Source: JBCCMB01 sp039026555
GTDB lineage: Bacteria > Pseudomonadota > Alphaproteobacteria > Caulobacterales > Hyphomonadaceae
Assembly: GCA_039026555.1 (NCBI GenBank)
Contig: JBCCMB010000048.1
Coordinates: 1 to 18,787 of the forward strand
DNA: 18,787 nt
Reading direction: 5' to 3'
In this document: piece after piece, positions 8,332 through 15,512 of the stretch
Layout of the letters: each line of letters opens with the position of its first letter
How positions within the stretch are numbered: position 1 is the first letter of the stretch
Position numbers and translations under genes: made by a program
Notes under the pieces: generated by a model
What the model was told of the DNA's origin: nothing
The model's database searches: none
The model's input: the letters and a program-made list of their open reading frames with translations, nothing else

Positions 8332-8742
8332 TTAACCGGAGCGGCGGGCGTTCGCGATATCGTCCATTTCCAACTGCTCCGCCATCGCGGCTTTCTGCGC
8401 TAATTGCGCCTCGCGTTGTTGGATTAGCTGCTCGTATTTGGACTTTTCAGCGTAAGCTTTTTGCAACCGCACGCGAATGTTTTCAATATCGGCTTCAGCC
8501 GCAGCGATGTCGCGCTTAATGATTTGCGTTTGCGCTTTGGCGCGCGCCATAAAGGCTGGCAGAAGCGCCTGCATGTTCAGCGCCATCGCTTGGGATTTTT
8601 CGACCTCGACTTTGGCTTGAAGCGTGGCCAAACGTAAATTCTGTTCGTCAACGCGCGCTTGGGCGTCTGTCGCCTCTTTTGACAAAGTGTCCAGCTGCTG
8701 CTGGGCCGCCTTCATCAAGGTCGAGAGCGAATTCTGCGACAT
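8332..8742 (-). CDS. fliJ: FliJ-like flagellar export chaperone
   Basis: A 136-residue protein that is almost entirely charged, Gln/Ala-rich heptad-like helix (KAAQQQLDTLSKEATDAQ, IKRDIAAAEADIENIRV, YEQLIQQREAQLAQKA), predicting a long antiparallel coiled coil. FliJ is a small coiled-coil stalk protein that acts with the FliI ATPase and FliH at the cytoplasmic face of the flagellar type III export gate. Sequence alone would be weak evidence, but the gene begins 6 bp after the fliI stop on the same strand, the standard fliI-fliJ order, so the call is fairly secure. Translation is probably coupled to fliI. Confidence 0.82.
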   Translation of the reverse strand: MSQNSLSTLMKAAQQQLDTLSKEATDAQARVDEQNLRLATLQAKVEVEKSQAMALNMQALLPAFMARAKAQTQIIKRDIAAAEADIENIRVRLQKAYAEKSKYEQLIQQREAQLAQKAAMAEQLEMDDIANARRSG

Positions 8743-8748
8743 GTCTGT

Positions 8749-10110
8749 CTACCCCGCGGCCTGTACTGCGCGTTCTTCTAGCGCATTGGGGTTAAGAATT
8801 TGGGCTAAGGCCTGCAGCGCGGCGTCCGGCGGCGTCGCTTCATCCATGCCCTGGGCCAGGAAGGCGTCCAAATGCGGGGCCAATTGCACCGCGCGATCCA
8901 CGTCAGGATCAGAACCGCGCGTGTATGCGCCGATCCGCAAAAGCTCCTCCATATCGGCGTACAGCGACATAACGCGGCGGGCGTCGCGGATAATCTCCGT
9001 TTGCTCAGGCCCCTGCAACGCCGCCGCGAGCCGGGACAGAGACTTTAGGACATCAATGGCCGGATAGCGGCCGCGCTCAGCAATTTGGCGGGACAAAACC
9101 ACATGTCCGTCCAATATGCCGCGGACCGCGTCAGCAACCGGCTCATTGTGATCATCGCCATCGACAAGGACTGTGAAAAGGCCCGTGATATAGCCTTGCG
9201 GGGCGCCGGCGGGAACAGCCACGCCCGGCCCGGCGCGTTCCAGAAGCTTCGGCAATTCTGCGAAGACAGACGGCGTATAGCCGCGCGTGGTCGGCGGTTC
9301 GCCGGCGGCCAATCCAATCTCTCGTTGCGCCAGCGCAAACCGCGTGACGCTGTCCAAAAGGCACAAAACCCGTTTGCCCTTGTCGCGAAAGTGCTCAGCG
9401 ATGGTGAGGGTTAGCCAGGCTGCGCGGCGGCGCTTGGGGGCAGGCTCGTCAGACGTCGCCGAGACAATCACCGCCCGCGCTAGACCTTCCGCGCCGAGCG
9501 TGTCTTCCACGAATTCGCGCACTTCGCGGCCGCGCTCGCCGATCAGCCCGATCACGACCACGTCGGCGTCGGCGTCTCGCGCCAACATAGACATCAGCGT
9601 CGATTTACCGACGCCGGACCCTGCGAACAGGCCCATACGCTGGCCGTCCGCACAGGGCGCGAAGAGATCTAGAGCGCGTACGCCGAGCGATAATGGGGCG
9701 TTCACGCGCGCCCGCGCCTGCGCGCTTGGCGGACGGCCGCGGAGCAGGCGCGGGGCAGCGCCTTCAGCAATCGCGCCGCCGCCGTCAACGGGTTCGCCGA
9801 ACGCATCCAAAACGCGGCCCAACCAATCCTCGCAGGGGCGCGCGAACGCATCGTCATAGGAAAACAGCATCTCATCGCCGGGGCGCAGACCCTCAACAGG
9901 ATCGCACGCGATAAATACCGCTTTACCGTCATTAAAGCCGACCAGTTCGCCGCGTGGGCCGTCGGGTCCGCCAAAACGCGCATAGGCGCCCAGCCGCAGC
10001 GCCTCAGCGGGTCCGACCGCTTCAATCCGCAAACCTTCCAGGCCGGCGACGCGCCCAGAATAGCGACGTGTGTCCAATCGTTTCATATCGCGGATAGCTT
10101 CGGCGAGCAT
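8749..10110 (-). CDS. fliI: Flagellum-specific ATP synthase/export ATPase FliI
   Basis: Hexameric ATPase of the flagellar type III export apparatus, homologous to the F1 beta subunit, which helps unload substrates at the export gate. The 453-residue protein has an N-terminal beta-barrel region, then Walker A GLFAGSGVGKST at 160-171, the catalytic-glutamate loop IGERGREVREF near 190-200, Walker B LCLLDSVTRFA near 249-259, GEPPTTRGYTPSVFAELPKL, and a helical C-terminal domain. The length is normal. The ATG at 10110 is adopted; no strong ribosome site separates it from an in-frame ATG eight codons later. It is divergent from ctrA and co-directional with fliJ. As I recall Caulobacter has a similar ctrA/fliIJ arrangement, but I cannot confirm that here. 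Confidence 0.96.
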   Translation of the reverse strand: MLAEAIRDMKRLDTRRYSGRVAGLEGLRIEAVGPAEALRLGAYARFGGPDGPRGELVGFNDGKAVFIACDPVEGLRPGDEMLFSYDDAFARPCEDWLGRVLDAFGEPVDGGGAIAEGAAPRLLRGRPPSAQARARVNAPLSLGVRALDLFAPCADGQRMGLFAGSGVGKSTLMSMLARDADADVVVIGLIGERGREVREFVEDTLGAEGLARAVIVSATSDEPAPKRRRAAWLTLTIAEHFRDKGKRVLCLLDSVTRFALAQREIGLAAGEPPTTRGYTPSVFAELPKLLERAGPGVAVPAGAPQGYITGLFTVLVDGDDHNEPVADAVRGILDGHVVLSRQIAERGRYPAIDVLKSLSRLAAALQGPEQTEIIRDARRVMSLYADMEELLRIGAYTRGSDPDVDRAVQLAPHLDAFLAQGMDEATPPDAALQALAQILNPNALEERAVQAAG

Positions 10111-10240
10111 TCTATGTGTCAGACTCCAAAACCTGGCGAATACGCCCGACTGGGAAAATCATGCCCAACTGCCTAAGCGAGCGTTAAAGCCCGCAGCCCG
10201 GTTTAAGAAAGATGACCATGTCGCGATATCCAATGTCTGC

Positions 10241-10258
10241 GTTAACTTTTTGGTTAAC
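10241..10258. promoter_or_regulatory. Paired GTTAAC palindromes, CtrA-box-like
   Basis: GTTAAC at 10241-10246 and 10253-10258 read the same on both strands. Taken as TTAA...TTAAC the spacer is 8, one base longer than the classical CtrA TTAA-N7-TTAAC box, so this is a near-consensus site rather than a perfect one. Confidence 0.45.
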
Positions 10259-10278
10259 ACTCGCTGATTGACTAGAGC

Positions 10279-10286
10279 ATGGTTAA
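10279..10286 (-). promoter_or_regulatory. TTAACCAT half-site (CtrA type)
   Basis: Read on the minus strand these eight bases are TTAACCAT, the half-site form reported for CtrA at weaker or autoregulated promoters. It lies 40 bp before the ctrA start, a position suited to feedback control of ctrA. Confidence 0.45.
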
Positions 10287-10309
10287 TGCGCGGAATATGG
10301 CGCAGACGT

Positions 10310-10314
10310 GATTC
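10310..10314. promoter_or_regulatory. GANTC site before ctrA (CcrM/GcrA type)
   Basis: GATTC, 11 bp before the ctrA ATG. In Caulobacter a GANTC in the ctrA P1 promoter links transcription to replication through its methylation state. A second site, GACTC, is at 10122-10126 just upstream of fliI. Confidence 0.4.
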
Positions 10315-10325
10315 GGGAGAGCTAG

Positions 10326-11027
10326 ATGCGGGTCTTGTTGATTGAAGACGACGCGGCGGTCGCACGCAGCATCGAATTGATGTTGAAGGCTGCGGGCTTC
10401 AACATCTATACGACAGACTTCGGCGAAGAAGGCGTGGACCTAGGTAAGGTCTATGAATACGACCTCATCATCTTGGACTTAATGCTTCCGGATATTTCCG
10501 GCTTCGAGGTGCTGAAGCAGTTACGCATGTCACGCGTAAACACGCCTGTCTTGATCCTCTCCGGCAATCCGGACATTGAGGCGAAGGTCAAAACGCTCGG
10601 CTACGGCGCCGATGATTATCTGACCAAGCCGTTTAACAAGGACGAGCTGATCGCCCGCATCACGGCGATCGTTCGCCGCTCCAAAGGTCATGCTGAAAGC
10701 GTCATCCGAACTGGCGACATTCTTGTGAATCTCGACGCCAAAACAGTCGAGGTCAAAGGCTCTCGCGTGCACCTCACCGGTAAAGAGTATCAAATGTTCG
10801 AGCTTTTATCCCTGCGCAAGGGCACCACGCTCACCAAAGAAATGTTCCTCAACCACCTTTATGGCGGCATGGACGAGCCGGAATTGAAGATTATCGACGT
10901 CTTCATCTGTAAGCTTCGCAAGAAGTTAGCGCAGGCGACTGGCGGAGATCACTTTATCGAGACGGTTTGGGGCCGAGGCTATGTGCTGCGCGATCCGGAT
11001 CCGCAGCAAGCTGAAGCGGCCGCCTAG
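10326..11027 (+). CDS. ctrA: Cell-cycle response regulator CtrA
   Basis: OmpR-family response regulator and master cell-cycle transcription factor of alphaproteobacteria; phosphorylated through the CckA-ChpT relay, it binds TTAA-type boxes to control division, flagellar and replication genes. The 233-residue protein has the receiver acidic pair Asp8/Asp9, the phospho-acceptor Asp51 in ILDLMLP, the conserved Lys in DDYLTKPF, and a winged-helix domain with LTGKEYQMFELL, IIDVFICKLRKKL and VWGRGYVLRDP. The C-terminus ends EAAA, matching the Ala-rich tail through which ClpXP removes CtrA in Caulobacter. GGGAGAG lies about five bases before the ATG. It is divergent from fliI and followed by a strong terminator. 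Confidence 0.97.
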   Translation: MRVLLIEDDAAVARSIELMLKAAGFNIYTTDFGEEGVDLGKVYEYDLIILDLMLPDISGFEVLKQLRMSRVNTPVLILSGNPDIEAKVKTLGYGADDYLTKPFNKDELIARITAIVRRSKGHAESVIRTGDILVNLDAKTVEVKGSRVHLTGKEYQMFELLSLRKGTTLTKEMFLNHLYGGMDEPELKIIDVFICKLRKKLAQATGGDHFIETVWGRGYVLRDPDPQQAEAAA

Positions 11028-11050
11028 CAGCTGATCGACAAAGAGACGTG

Positions 11051-11076
11051 AAAAGCCCGCGTTCGCGCGGGTTTTT
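11051..11076 (+). terminator. Rho-independent terminator after ctrA
   Basis: AAAAG leads into CCCGCG at 11056-11061, paired with CGCGGG at 11066-11071 around a TTCG loop, followed by TTTTT. It lies 24 bp past the ctrA stop and ends a single-gene transcript. Confidence 0.9.
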
Positions 11077-11140
11077 CTTTGCCCTATTTTCGCCGCCGGG
11101 ACGTAACGCTCGCTTAAACCAAGCTTGCTAGTCTAAACAC

Positions 11141-11581
11141 ATGAAACACGCGCTTTTCACCAGCCTTGCAGCCTGTTGCTGGCTCTCGATTGCGATGCCG
11201 GTCCACGCTGCTGCGCCGGCCGCGAAAACCGAAACAATCGACCCGCTGGCTCGCAAAATCACCGGTTCGCCTAAATACATGCCGATTTTCGGGCTGAGAT
11301 CTTCAATCACGGAAGGCTTTTCAGTGACGGGATTTTTGGCTGTGGACGCCGGACTTGAAATTCCTAACGATAAAGACCGTGAAAAAGCCGAAGCGACCCG
11401 CCCGCGGCTTGTTGACGCCATGCGCAGCGCGTTGGCGACCTATGCAGACCGATCCTACATTCGCGGCGAACCGCCTAACGCCGATATGATCCGCGCACGC
11501 TTGCAACGCGCCGTTGATCGCGAATTGGGGCCTGGCAAAGCCAGTGTGGCGCTCGCCTCTTTGATCCTGTTTCGCAACTAG
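11141..11581 (+). CDS. Small exported protein with a FliL-like domain layout
   Basis: 146 residues. Positions 1-24 form a signal peptide (KHALFTSLAACCWLSIAM, then PVHAAA), so the mature protein is periplasmic or anchored at the membrane. The mature part contains a predicted strand region (GFSVTGFLAVDAGLEIPN), a helix (RPRLVDAMRSALATYADR), a Gly-Pro turn, a second helix (MIRARLQRAVDREL) and a final hydrophobic strand (ASVALASLILF). This order resembles the periplasmic domain of FliL, the flagellar basal-body-associated protein, but lacks its usual N-terminal transmembrane anchor; the family call is tentative. There is no Shine-Dalgarno sequence before the ATG at 11141, and TAGTCT ends 6 bases upstream, so a leaderless mRNA is possible. 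Its position after ctrA/fliI supports a motility link. Confidence 0.65.
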   Translation: MKHALFTSLAACCWLSIAMPVHAAAPAAKTETIDPLARKITGSPKYMPIFGLRSSITEGFSVTGFLAVDAGLEIPNDKDREKAEATRPRLVDAMRSALATYADRSYIRGEPPNADMIRARLQRAVDRELGPGKASVALASLILFRN

Positions 11582-11595
11582 ACGCACGGCGGCGG

Positions 11596-12366
11596 CTACA
11601 TCGCCGAAATACCGCCGTCGATCTTCAATTCGGCGCCCGTGATGAATTTGGACTCGTCCGACACCAAGAACAATACGGCGTAGGCGACGTCGTTCGGTTC
11701 GCCCAAACGGCCTAAAGGCACCTGGCGAGACAGCTTCGAGACAGCAGTTTCTTCTCCCAACATGTCCTTCACGCCGTCTAAGATCGGCGTATCGATAAAG
11801 GTTGGATGCACCGAATTGCAGCGAATGCCCGGCGCGACTTTCGCGCAATGCAAAGCGATGGATTTCGACATCATCCACACCGCCGCTTTCGCTGAATTGT
11901 ATGAGACGTAATTGTGCGATGCGATCAGGCCGGCGATGGAGGAAATGTTTACGATCGCGCCGGGCTGATGCTGGCGCATAATGGGAAGCGCGTATTTTGA
12001 GCCGAGAAATACGCTGTTGGCGTCAATTGCGTGGACTTTCTGGAAATTCTCGAAGCTTTCGTCTTCGACATTTCCCATGGTTCCGATGCCGGCGTTGTTG
12101 ACCAGGATAGAGATCCCGCCCATCGCAGCGTCCGCCCCGGCGACGACCTCTTTCCATCGGTCTTCGGAGGTAACGTCGTGGTGAAAGGCGGTGGCGGCGC
12201 CTGGATAATCTTGATTGATGCGGTCGGCCGCCGCTTCGACGCCTTCGCCATTGATGTCGGTGAGGCAAACTTTTGCGCCCTCAGCGGCGAACATACGCGA
12301 GATCGCCTCGCCCAAGCCTTGCGCAGCGCCCGTTACGATCGCCTTTTTTCCTTCAACGCGGCCCAT
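11596..12366 (-). CDS. Short-chain dehydrogenase/reductase (classical SDR)
   Basis: 256 residues, the normal size for a classical SDR. Visible are the cofactor motif TGAAQGLG at 12-19, Asp37 at the end of strand 2 (favouring NAD over NADP), NNAG at 90-93, Asn117, catalytic Ser143, and Tyr156/Lys160 in SYNSAK. The C-terminus ends TGAELKIDGGISAM, usual for the family. It oxidises or reduces an alcohol/ketone; the substrate is not readable, though 3-hydroxyacyl, cyclic alcohol or hydroxysteroid-type compounds are common. GGGAGG six bases before the ATG fixes the start. It lies 46 bp downstream of the pterin dehydratase gene on the same strand, so co-transcription is likely. Confidence 0.93.
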   Translation of the reverse strand: MGRVEGKKAIVTGAAQGLGEAISRMFAAEGAKVCLTDINGEGVEAAADRINQDYPGAATAFHHDVTSEDRWKEVVAGADAAMGGISILVNNAGIGTMGNVEDESFENFQKVHAIDANSVFLGSKYALPIMRQHQPGAIVNISSIAGLIASHNYVSYNSAKAAVWMMSKSIALHCAKVAPGIRCNSVHPTFIDTPILDGVKDMLGEETAVSKLSRQVPLGRLGEPNDVAYAVLFLVSDESKFITGAELKIDGGISAM

Positions 12367-12412
12367 CCGACGCCTCCCTTATCTGATCTATTCGGCGAGG
12401 GCTTAGCGCCCC

Positions 12413-12691
12413 TTACTCGCACGCGTCCATATACGACGCTAGGTCAAGGTCCAGTTGAGTAACGTCGCCGGCGTCATGCGTTATCAAGGTCACTTTCACG
12501 GTGCCGTAAACATTCATCCATTCAGGATGATGGTCCATCTGCTCGGCCATCATGGCCACACGGGTCATGAACGCCCAGGCTTCTTTGAAATCACCAAATT
12601 GAAAGGTTTTGATAATGGCGTTTCGGCCGTCGGCGGCGCGCCATCCTTCAAGCTTCTCGATCGCTTTTTCCACACCGATTACGGTCGCCAT
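12413..12691 (-). CDS. phhB: Pterin-4a-carbinolamine dehydratase
   Basis: Dehydrates 4a-hydroxytetrahydrobiopterin during cofactor recycling for aromatic amino acid hydroxylases; some bacterial members serve other pterin or moco-related roles. The 92-residue protein carries the family signature MDHHPEWMNVYGTV with His54/His55, and His72 in THDAGD, close to the usual length. I take the ATG at 12691 (MATVIGVEKAIEK); longer in-frame starts reach 12730, but the AAAGGG that could serve as ribosome site touches the next ATG. No phhA (phenylalanine hydroxylase) gene is in the window, so its partner is elsewhere or it has another role. It is probably co-transcribed with the SDR gene. Confidence 0.9.
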   Translation of the reverse strand: MATVIGVEKAIEKLEGWRAADGRNAIIKTFQFGDFKEAWAFMTRVAMMAEQMDHHPEWMNVYGTVKVTLITHDAGDVTQLDLDLASYMDACE

Positions 12692-12842
12692 ATCTCTCAT
12701 CCCTTTCAAACGGGTTGGTTGTACACCCACACCGCCGCGCGCTCAGCTCTTAAAGGCGGATGCGGAGTTTTATCGCCTATCTTAAATGGATGTTTGCAAA
12801 GAGACGCTAGGGTTTTTGGTGAGAAACGCCTTGGAGGTCCCC

Positions 12843-13130
12843 ATGACCCGTTTTTTGCAGTCCGAAGAGCGCCCCGAAGGCCATAAGCTTGAGGATATTT
12901 TGCAAACGCTTCGCGCCGACGTGTTGAAGCGCTGCGATCGCATTTCTATGGATCGTCGTCCTGAAGCGCGCGAAGTTTTGGACAACAACATCCAGATCTT
13001 AGGTCACTTAACGGACGCGATCGAATTGGCGCTGGCGTCCACAGCGACGCTAGACAAAGCTTTCGGCAAATCGCGTGCAGGCACGGGCGGCCCGCCCCGC
13101 ATCGGCGCGTCCGAAGACGAAGCCGCTTAA
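12843..13130 (+). CDS. Small cytosolic helical protein of unknown function
   Basis: 95 residues starting at an ATG with a good GGAGG (in TTGGAGGTCCCC) upstream. There is no signal peptide or membrane segment. The body is predicted helical: HKLEDILQTLRADVLKRCDR, then RRPEAREVLDNNIQILGHLT and DAIELALASTATLDKAFG, and a disordered Gly/Pro/acidic tail. Three helices of this size would make a small bundle, as in four-helix or Hpt-like adaptors, but no phospho-accepting His pattern is clear and I do not recognise the family. The upstream frame reaches 12786 without support. Its stop overlaps the stop of the convergent lipoprotein gene within the same TTAA. Confidence 0.72.
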   Translation: MTRFLQSEERPEGHKLEDILQTLRADVLKRCDRISMDRRPEAREVLDNNIQILGHLTDAIELALASTATLDKAFGKSRAGTGGPPRIGASEDEAA

Positions 13131-13693
13131 AACCCTTCGCCAGCGAAGAAATAGAGCCAAACGCCGTCTTCGCGGACGCCGACGCGATAGCCTTGATAGG
13201 CCTGGCCGGCGCGCACAGCCTCCGCCTGCCAATCTCCCACCAATTCGGTCATGTCGCGCGCAACATCGGGCGTGACGTCCAGCGGTCCGGCGAGAGCCAT
13301 GTAAGGCCAGACGAATACGCGGCCGCCAGATGTTTCTTCAACACCCGGCGGATACGCCAAAACCTTGCCCAATTGCCGGGTGGGCCAATCGCCGGTGCGG
13401 TATTTTAGATACCAAAAATCCTTGTGGTTCACGCCGCCGTAATTCGAGACAAATCCCGGTGTTTGATCCGCGAGGCGCGCTAGAGAATTGTAGGTGCCGG
13501 TGTCCGCCAATTCTAACAGCTTCGCGAGCGTGTCTTCGGCCGCCGGCGTAAGCGTCACATCTATCGTGGAAGATTGCGCATCGACGTCGATCCGCGCTGA
13601 CGCTGCGGGCGTCTCAGCGGCTGAGCTATCAATATCCTGGCTGCACGCCATAAGTCCAAAGACCGCAGCAAAACAAACAAAACCGGCTCTCAT
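13127..13693 (-). CDS. Putative lipoprotein of unknown function
   Basis: 188 residues from the ATG at 13693 (a GTG lies just before it). The N-terminus RAGFVCFAAVFGLMAC is a lipoprotein signal with lipobox LMAC and Cys17 as the acylated residue, so the protein should sit on the inner or outer membrane facing the periplasm. After an acidic Ser/Ala linker the folded part has SLARLADQTPGF, DFWYLKYRTGDW and GGRVFVWPYMALAGPLDV, followed by a final aromatic-rich segment VWLYFFAGEGF. The family is not recognised. It is the last gene of the bioB-HAD-lipoprotein run on the minus strand, 54 bp after the HAD stop. Confidence 0.75.
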   Translation of the reverse strand: MRAGFVCFAAVFGLMACSQDIDSSAAETPAASARIDVDAQSSTIDVTLTPAAEDTLAKLLELADTGTYNSLARLADQTPGFVSNYGGVNHKDFWYLKYRTGDWPTRQLGKVLAYPPGVEETSGGRVFVWPYMALAGPLDVTPDVARDMTELVGDWQAEAVRAGQAYQGYRVGVREDGVWLYFFAGEGF

Positions 13694-13747
13694 CACGCAA
13701 TCGGCGCCCGCTAGTTGTCCCAGCGAGGCGAGATAGGCGCTCGCCAG

Positions 13748-14392
13748 CTAAAATGCGAGTCCCACGGCCTCAGACAAATCCGCAAGCAATTGCGCTTCAG
13801 ACACAGCCTTGATCGTTGTCATACCCATCTGCCGCGCGGGTTTGAGGTTGATCCCGAGGTCGTCAATATAGACGCAGGCCGACGCTTCAACGTCCAAACC
13901 CTCGCACATTAGCGCGTAGATTCGCGGATCAGGCTTGCGCAATCCAATCTTCGAGCTTTCGATCACATGGTCGAACAGTTTGAAGACGCGCGCGACATCG
14001 CGGGCTTTCGCGTCGTCGTCCGTCATCGACGCGCCCTTCCCTACCGGCGCATTGTTTGTAATGCACCCGACTTTGAACCGTTCTTTGCAGGCTTTAAGCG
14101 CGTCGATCACCGGCGGCCGCAAATCGCCGGATAGGAGGCCGAGCACATCCTTTCCGGGCACGTCATGGCCTTGTACCCGCGCTTCCTCGGCGAAGAATTT
14201 ATCGAAGGTCTGCGCGTCGACCTCTGAGCGCTCCAATTTCGCCCAGGCGTTCTCGTCGGGATTAATCGCATTGACGCCGCGGATGAAATCCGTCGGCAGG
14301 CCGCGTTCAGCCTCATAGCGGTTGAACGCCTCAAACGGCGACGTGGTGAGCACGCCGCCGAAATCCCAGATCACCGCCTCAAACTGAGCCAT
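13748..14392 (-). CDS. HAD-superfamily hydrolase (YihX/epoxide-hydrolase-N-like)
   Basis: 214 residues. Motif I is IWDFGGVL with nucleophile Asp10; the second Asp usual in phosphatases (DxD) is Gly, as in the DxGG/DxGN variants found in YihX-type and dehalogenase-type members. Motif II is CITNN, motif III Lys in IGLRKPDPRIY, and motif IV VYIDDLGINLKPARQMGM. A helical cap sits between motifs I and II. The reaction (phosphatase or dehalogenase) cannot be decided. Its ATG follows the bioB stop by one base, so the two genes are almost certainly translationally coupled, although a biotin role is not implied by the sequence. Confidence 0.9.
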   Translation of the reverse strand: MAQFEAVIWDFGGVLTTSPFEAFNRYEAERGLPTDFIRGVNAINPDENAWAKLERSEVDAQTFDKFFAEEARVQGHDVPGKDVLGLLSGDLRPPVIDALKACKERFKVGCITNNAPVGKGASMTDDDAKARDVARVFKLFDHVIESSKIGLRKPDPRIYALMCEGLDVEASACVYIDDLGINLKPARQMGMTTIKAVSEAQLLADLSEAVGLAF

Positions 14393-14393
14393 T

Positions 14394-15386
14394 CTACGCG
14401 CTCACATCCTCTAACGGCCGATCGGCGTATGAACCCGCTTCAAGGCCAAGAGCGGCTAACAGCGCATCATCCTCGGAGATTTCCGGATTGTCCGTCGTCA
14501 ACAAGCGATCGCCGACAAAAATGGAGTTAGCGCCCGCAAGCAGGCACAAGGCTTGGGCCTCCTTATTCATGCCTTCGCGCCCGGCGGACAAACGCACCCA
14601 TGACCGCGGAAACACCACGCGAGCCGTTGCGATGGCCCGCGCCAGCTCTATCGCATCGATTGGCGCTGAACCGCCCAACGGCGTGCCTGCGATCGGCACC
14701 AGCATATTGATCGGAACGCTCTCCGGATGCGGCGAGAGTTTCGACAATTCGTGGAGGAAACCAACGCGGTCCTCACGTCCCTCGCCCATGCCGAGAATAC
14801 CTCCGCAGCACAGATTTAGCCCAGCGCCACGCGCCTTCCCGAGCGTCTCCAAGCGATCTTCGTAAGTTCGTGTGGAAACCACCTCGCCATAATACTCCCG
14901 CGAGGTGTCGAGGTTATGGTTGTAATAGTCGAGCCCGGCGTCTTTCAGCGCTTCAGCCTGACCATCTTCCAGCATGCCGAGCGTGACGCAAGTTTCGAGA
15001 CCTTCGGCTTTCACCGCCGACACCATGTCGCAAACCTTCGGCAAATCACGGTCTTTCAAACTGCGCCAGGCGGCGCCCATGCAGAAACGATCCGCGCCAT
15101 TCGCCTTCGCGGCGCGCGCTTCGGTCAGCACCGCGTCGACATCCATCAATTTCGACGCGTCCAGGCCTGTCTTAAAATGGGCCGATTGACTGCAATAGCC
15201 GCAATCCTCCGGGCATCCCCCCGTCTTAATCGACAGCAATTGCGATTTTTGAACCCGCCCAGACGGCCAATTCGCTTTGCGTACTTGCTGCGCCGCCAAG
15301 ATCAAATCCGGCAAAGAGGCTTCATAAAGCGCGCGAATTTCATCGCGGGTCCAATCTTGCCGAGGATCAAGGGATGGCAGGCTCAT
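14394..15386 (-). CDS. bioB: Biotin synthase
   Basis: Radical-SAM enzyme that inserts sulfur into dethiobiotin, the last step of biotin synthesis. The 330-residue protein has the [4Fe-4S] cluster motif CPEDCGYCSQS (Cys58, Cys62, Cys65), then RFCMGAAWR, the YYNHNLDTS segment, and LNLCCGGILGMGE with the Cys that ligate or flank the second [2Fe-2S] cluster, and PINMLVPIAGTPL. The ATG at 15386 has AAGGA eight bases upstream; the frame is open to 15452 but without homology. No other bio gene is in the window. No BioR-type palindrome (TTATAGATAA-like) is visible upstream. It is divergent from the peptidoglycan-binding protein gene. Confidence 0.96.
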   Translation of the reverse strand: MSLPSLDPRQDWTRDEIRALYEASLPDLILAAQQVRKANWPSGRVQKSQLLSIKTGGCPEDCGYCSQSAHFKTGLDASKLMDVDAVLTEARAAKANGADRFCMGAAWRSLKDRDLPKVCDMVSAVKAEGLETCVTLGMLEDGQAEALKDAGLDYYNHNLDTSREYYGEVVSTRTYEDRLETLGKARGAGLNLCCGGILGMGEGREDRVGFLHELSKLSPHPESVPINMLVPIAGTPLGGSAPIDAIELARAIATARVVFPRSWVRLSAGREGMNKEAQALCLLAGANSIFVGDRLLTTDNPEISEDDALLAALGLEAGSYADRPLEDVSA

Positions 15387-15512
15387 AATCGGCGTCCTTG
15401 TATTTGTCGTGTGTGCTGCGAGAGGCTTAAAGCGCGATTTTCGCGGAAGCAATCAGCGGTTTCGCGTGATCAGCGAACTTGCTGTACTCCAATCACGTGG
15501 CGCCAATCCTGC

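Larger units (their letters stand above)
10111..10325. promoter_or_regulatory. Divergent fliI-ctrA regulatory region
   Basis: These 215 bp separate the starts of fliI and ctrA. They contain two GANTC sites (GACTC 10122-10126, GATTC 10310-10314), two GTTAAC palindromes 12 bp apart (10241-10246 and 10253-10258), and a TTAACCAT half-site read on the minus strand at 10279-10286. In Caulobacter, ctrA transcription is governed by CcrM methylation at GANTC, by GcrA, and by CtrA itself through TTAA-type sites; the motifs here fit that logic. A possible -35/-10 pair (TTGGTT 10250-10255, TAGAGC 10273-10278, spacer 17) is only a guess. GGGAGAG just before 10326 is the ctrA ribosome site. Confidence 0.65.

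Noticed and set aside
12031..12462. Plus-strand open frame opposite the SDR gene
   Set aside because: Mirror of the SDR coding sequence; the SDR has all family motifs and a strong ribosome site.
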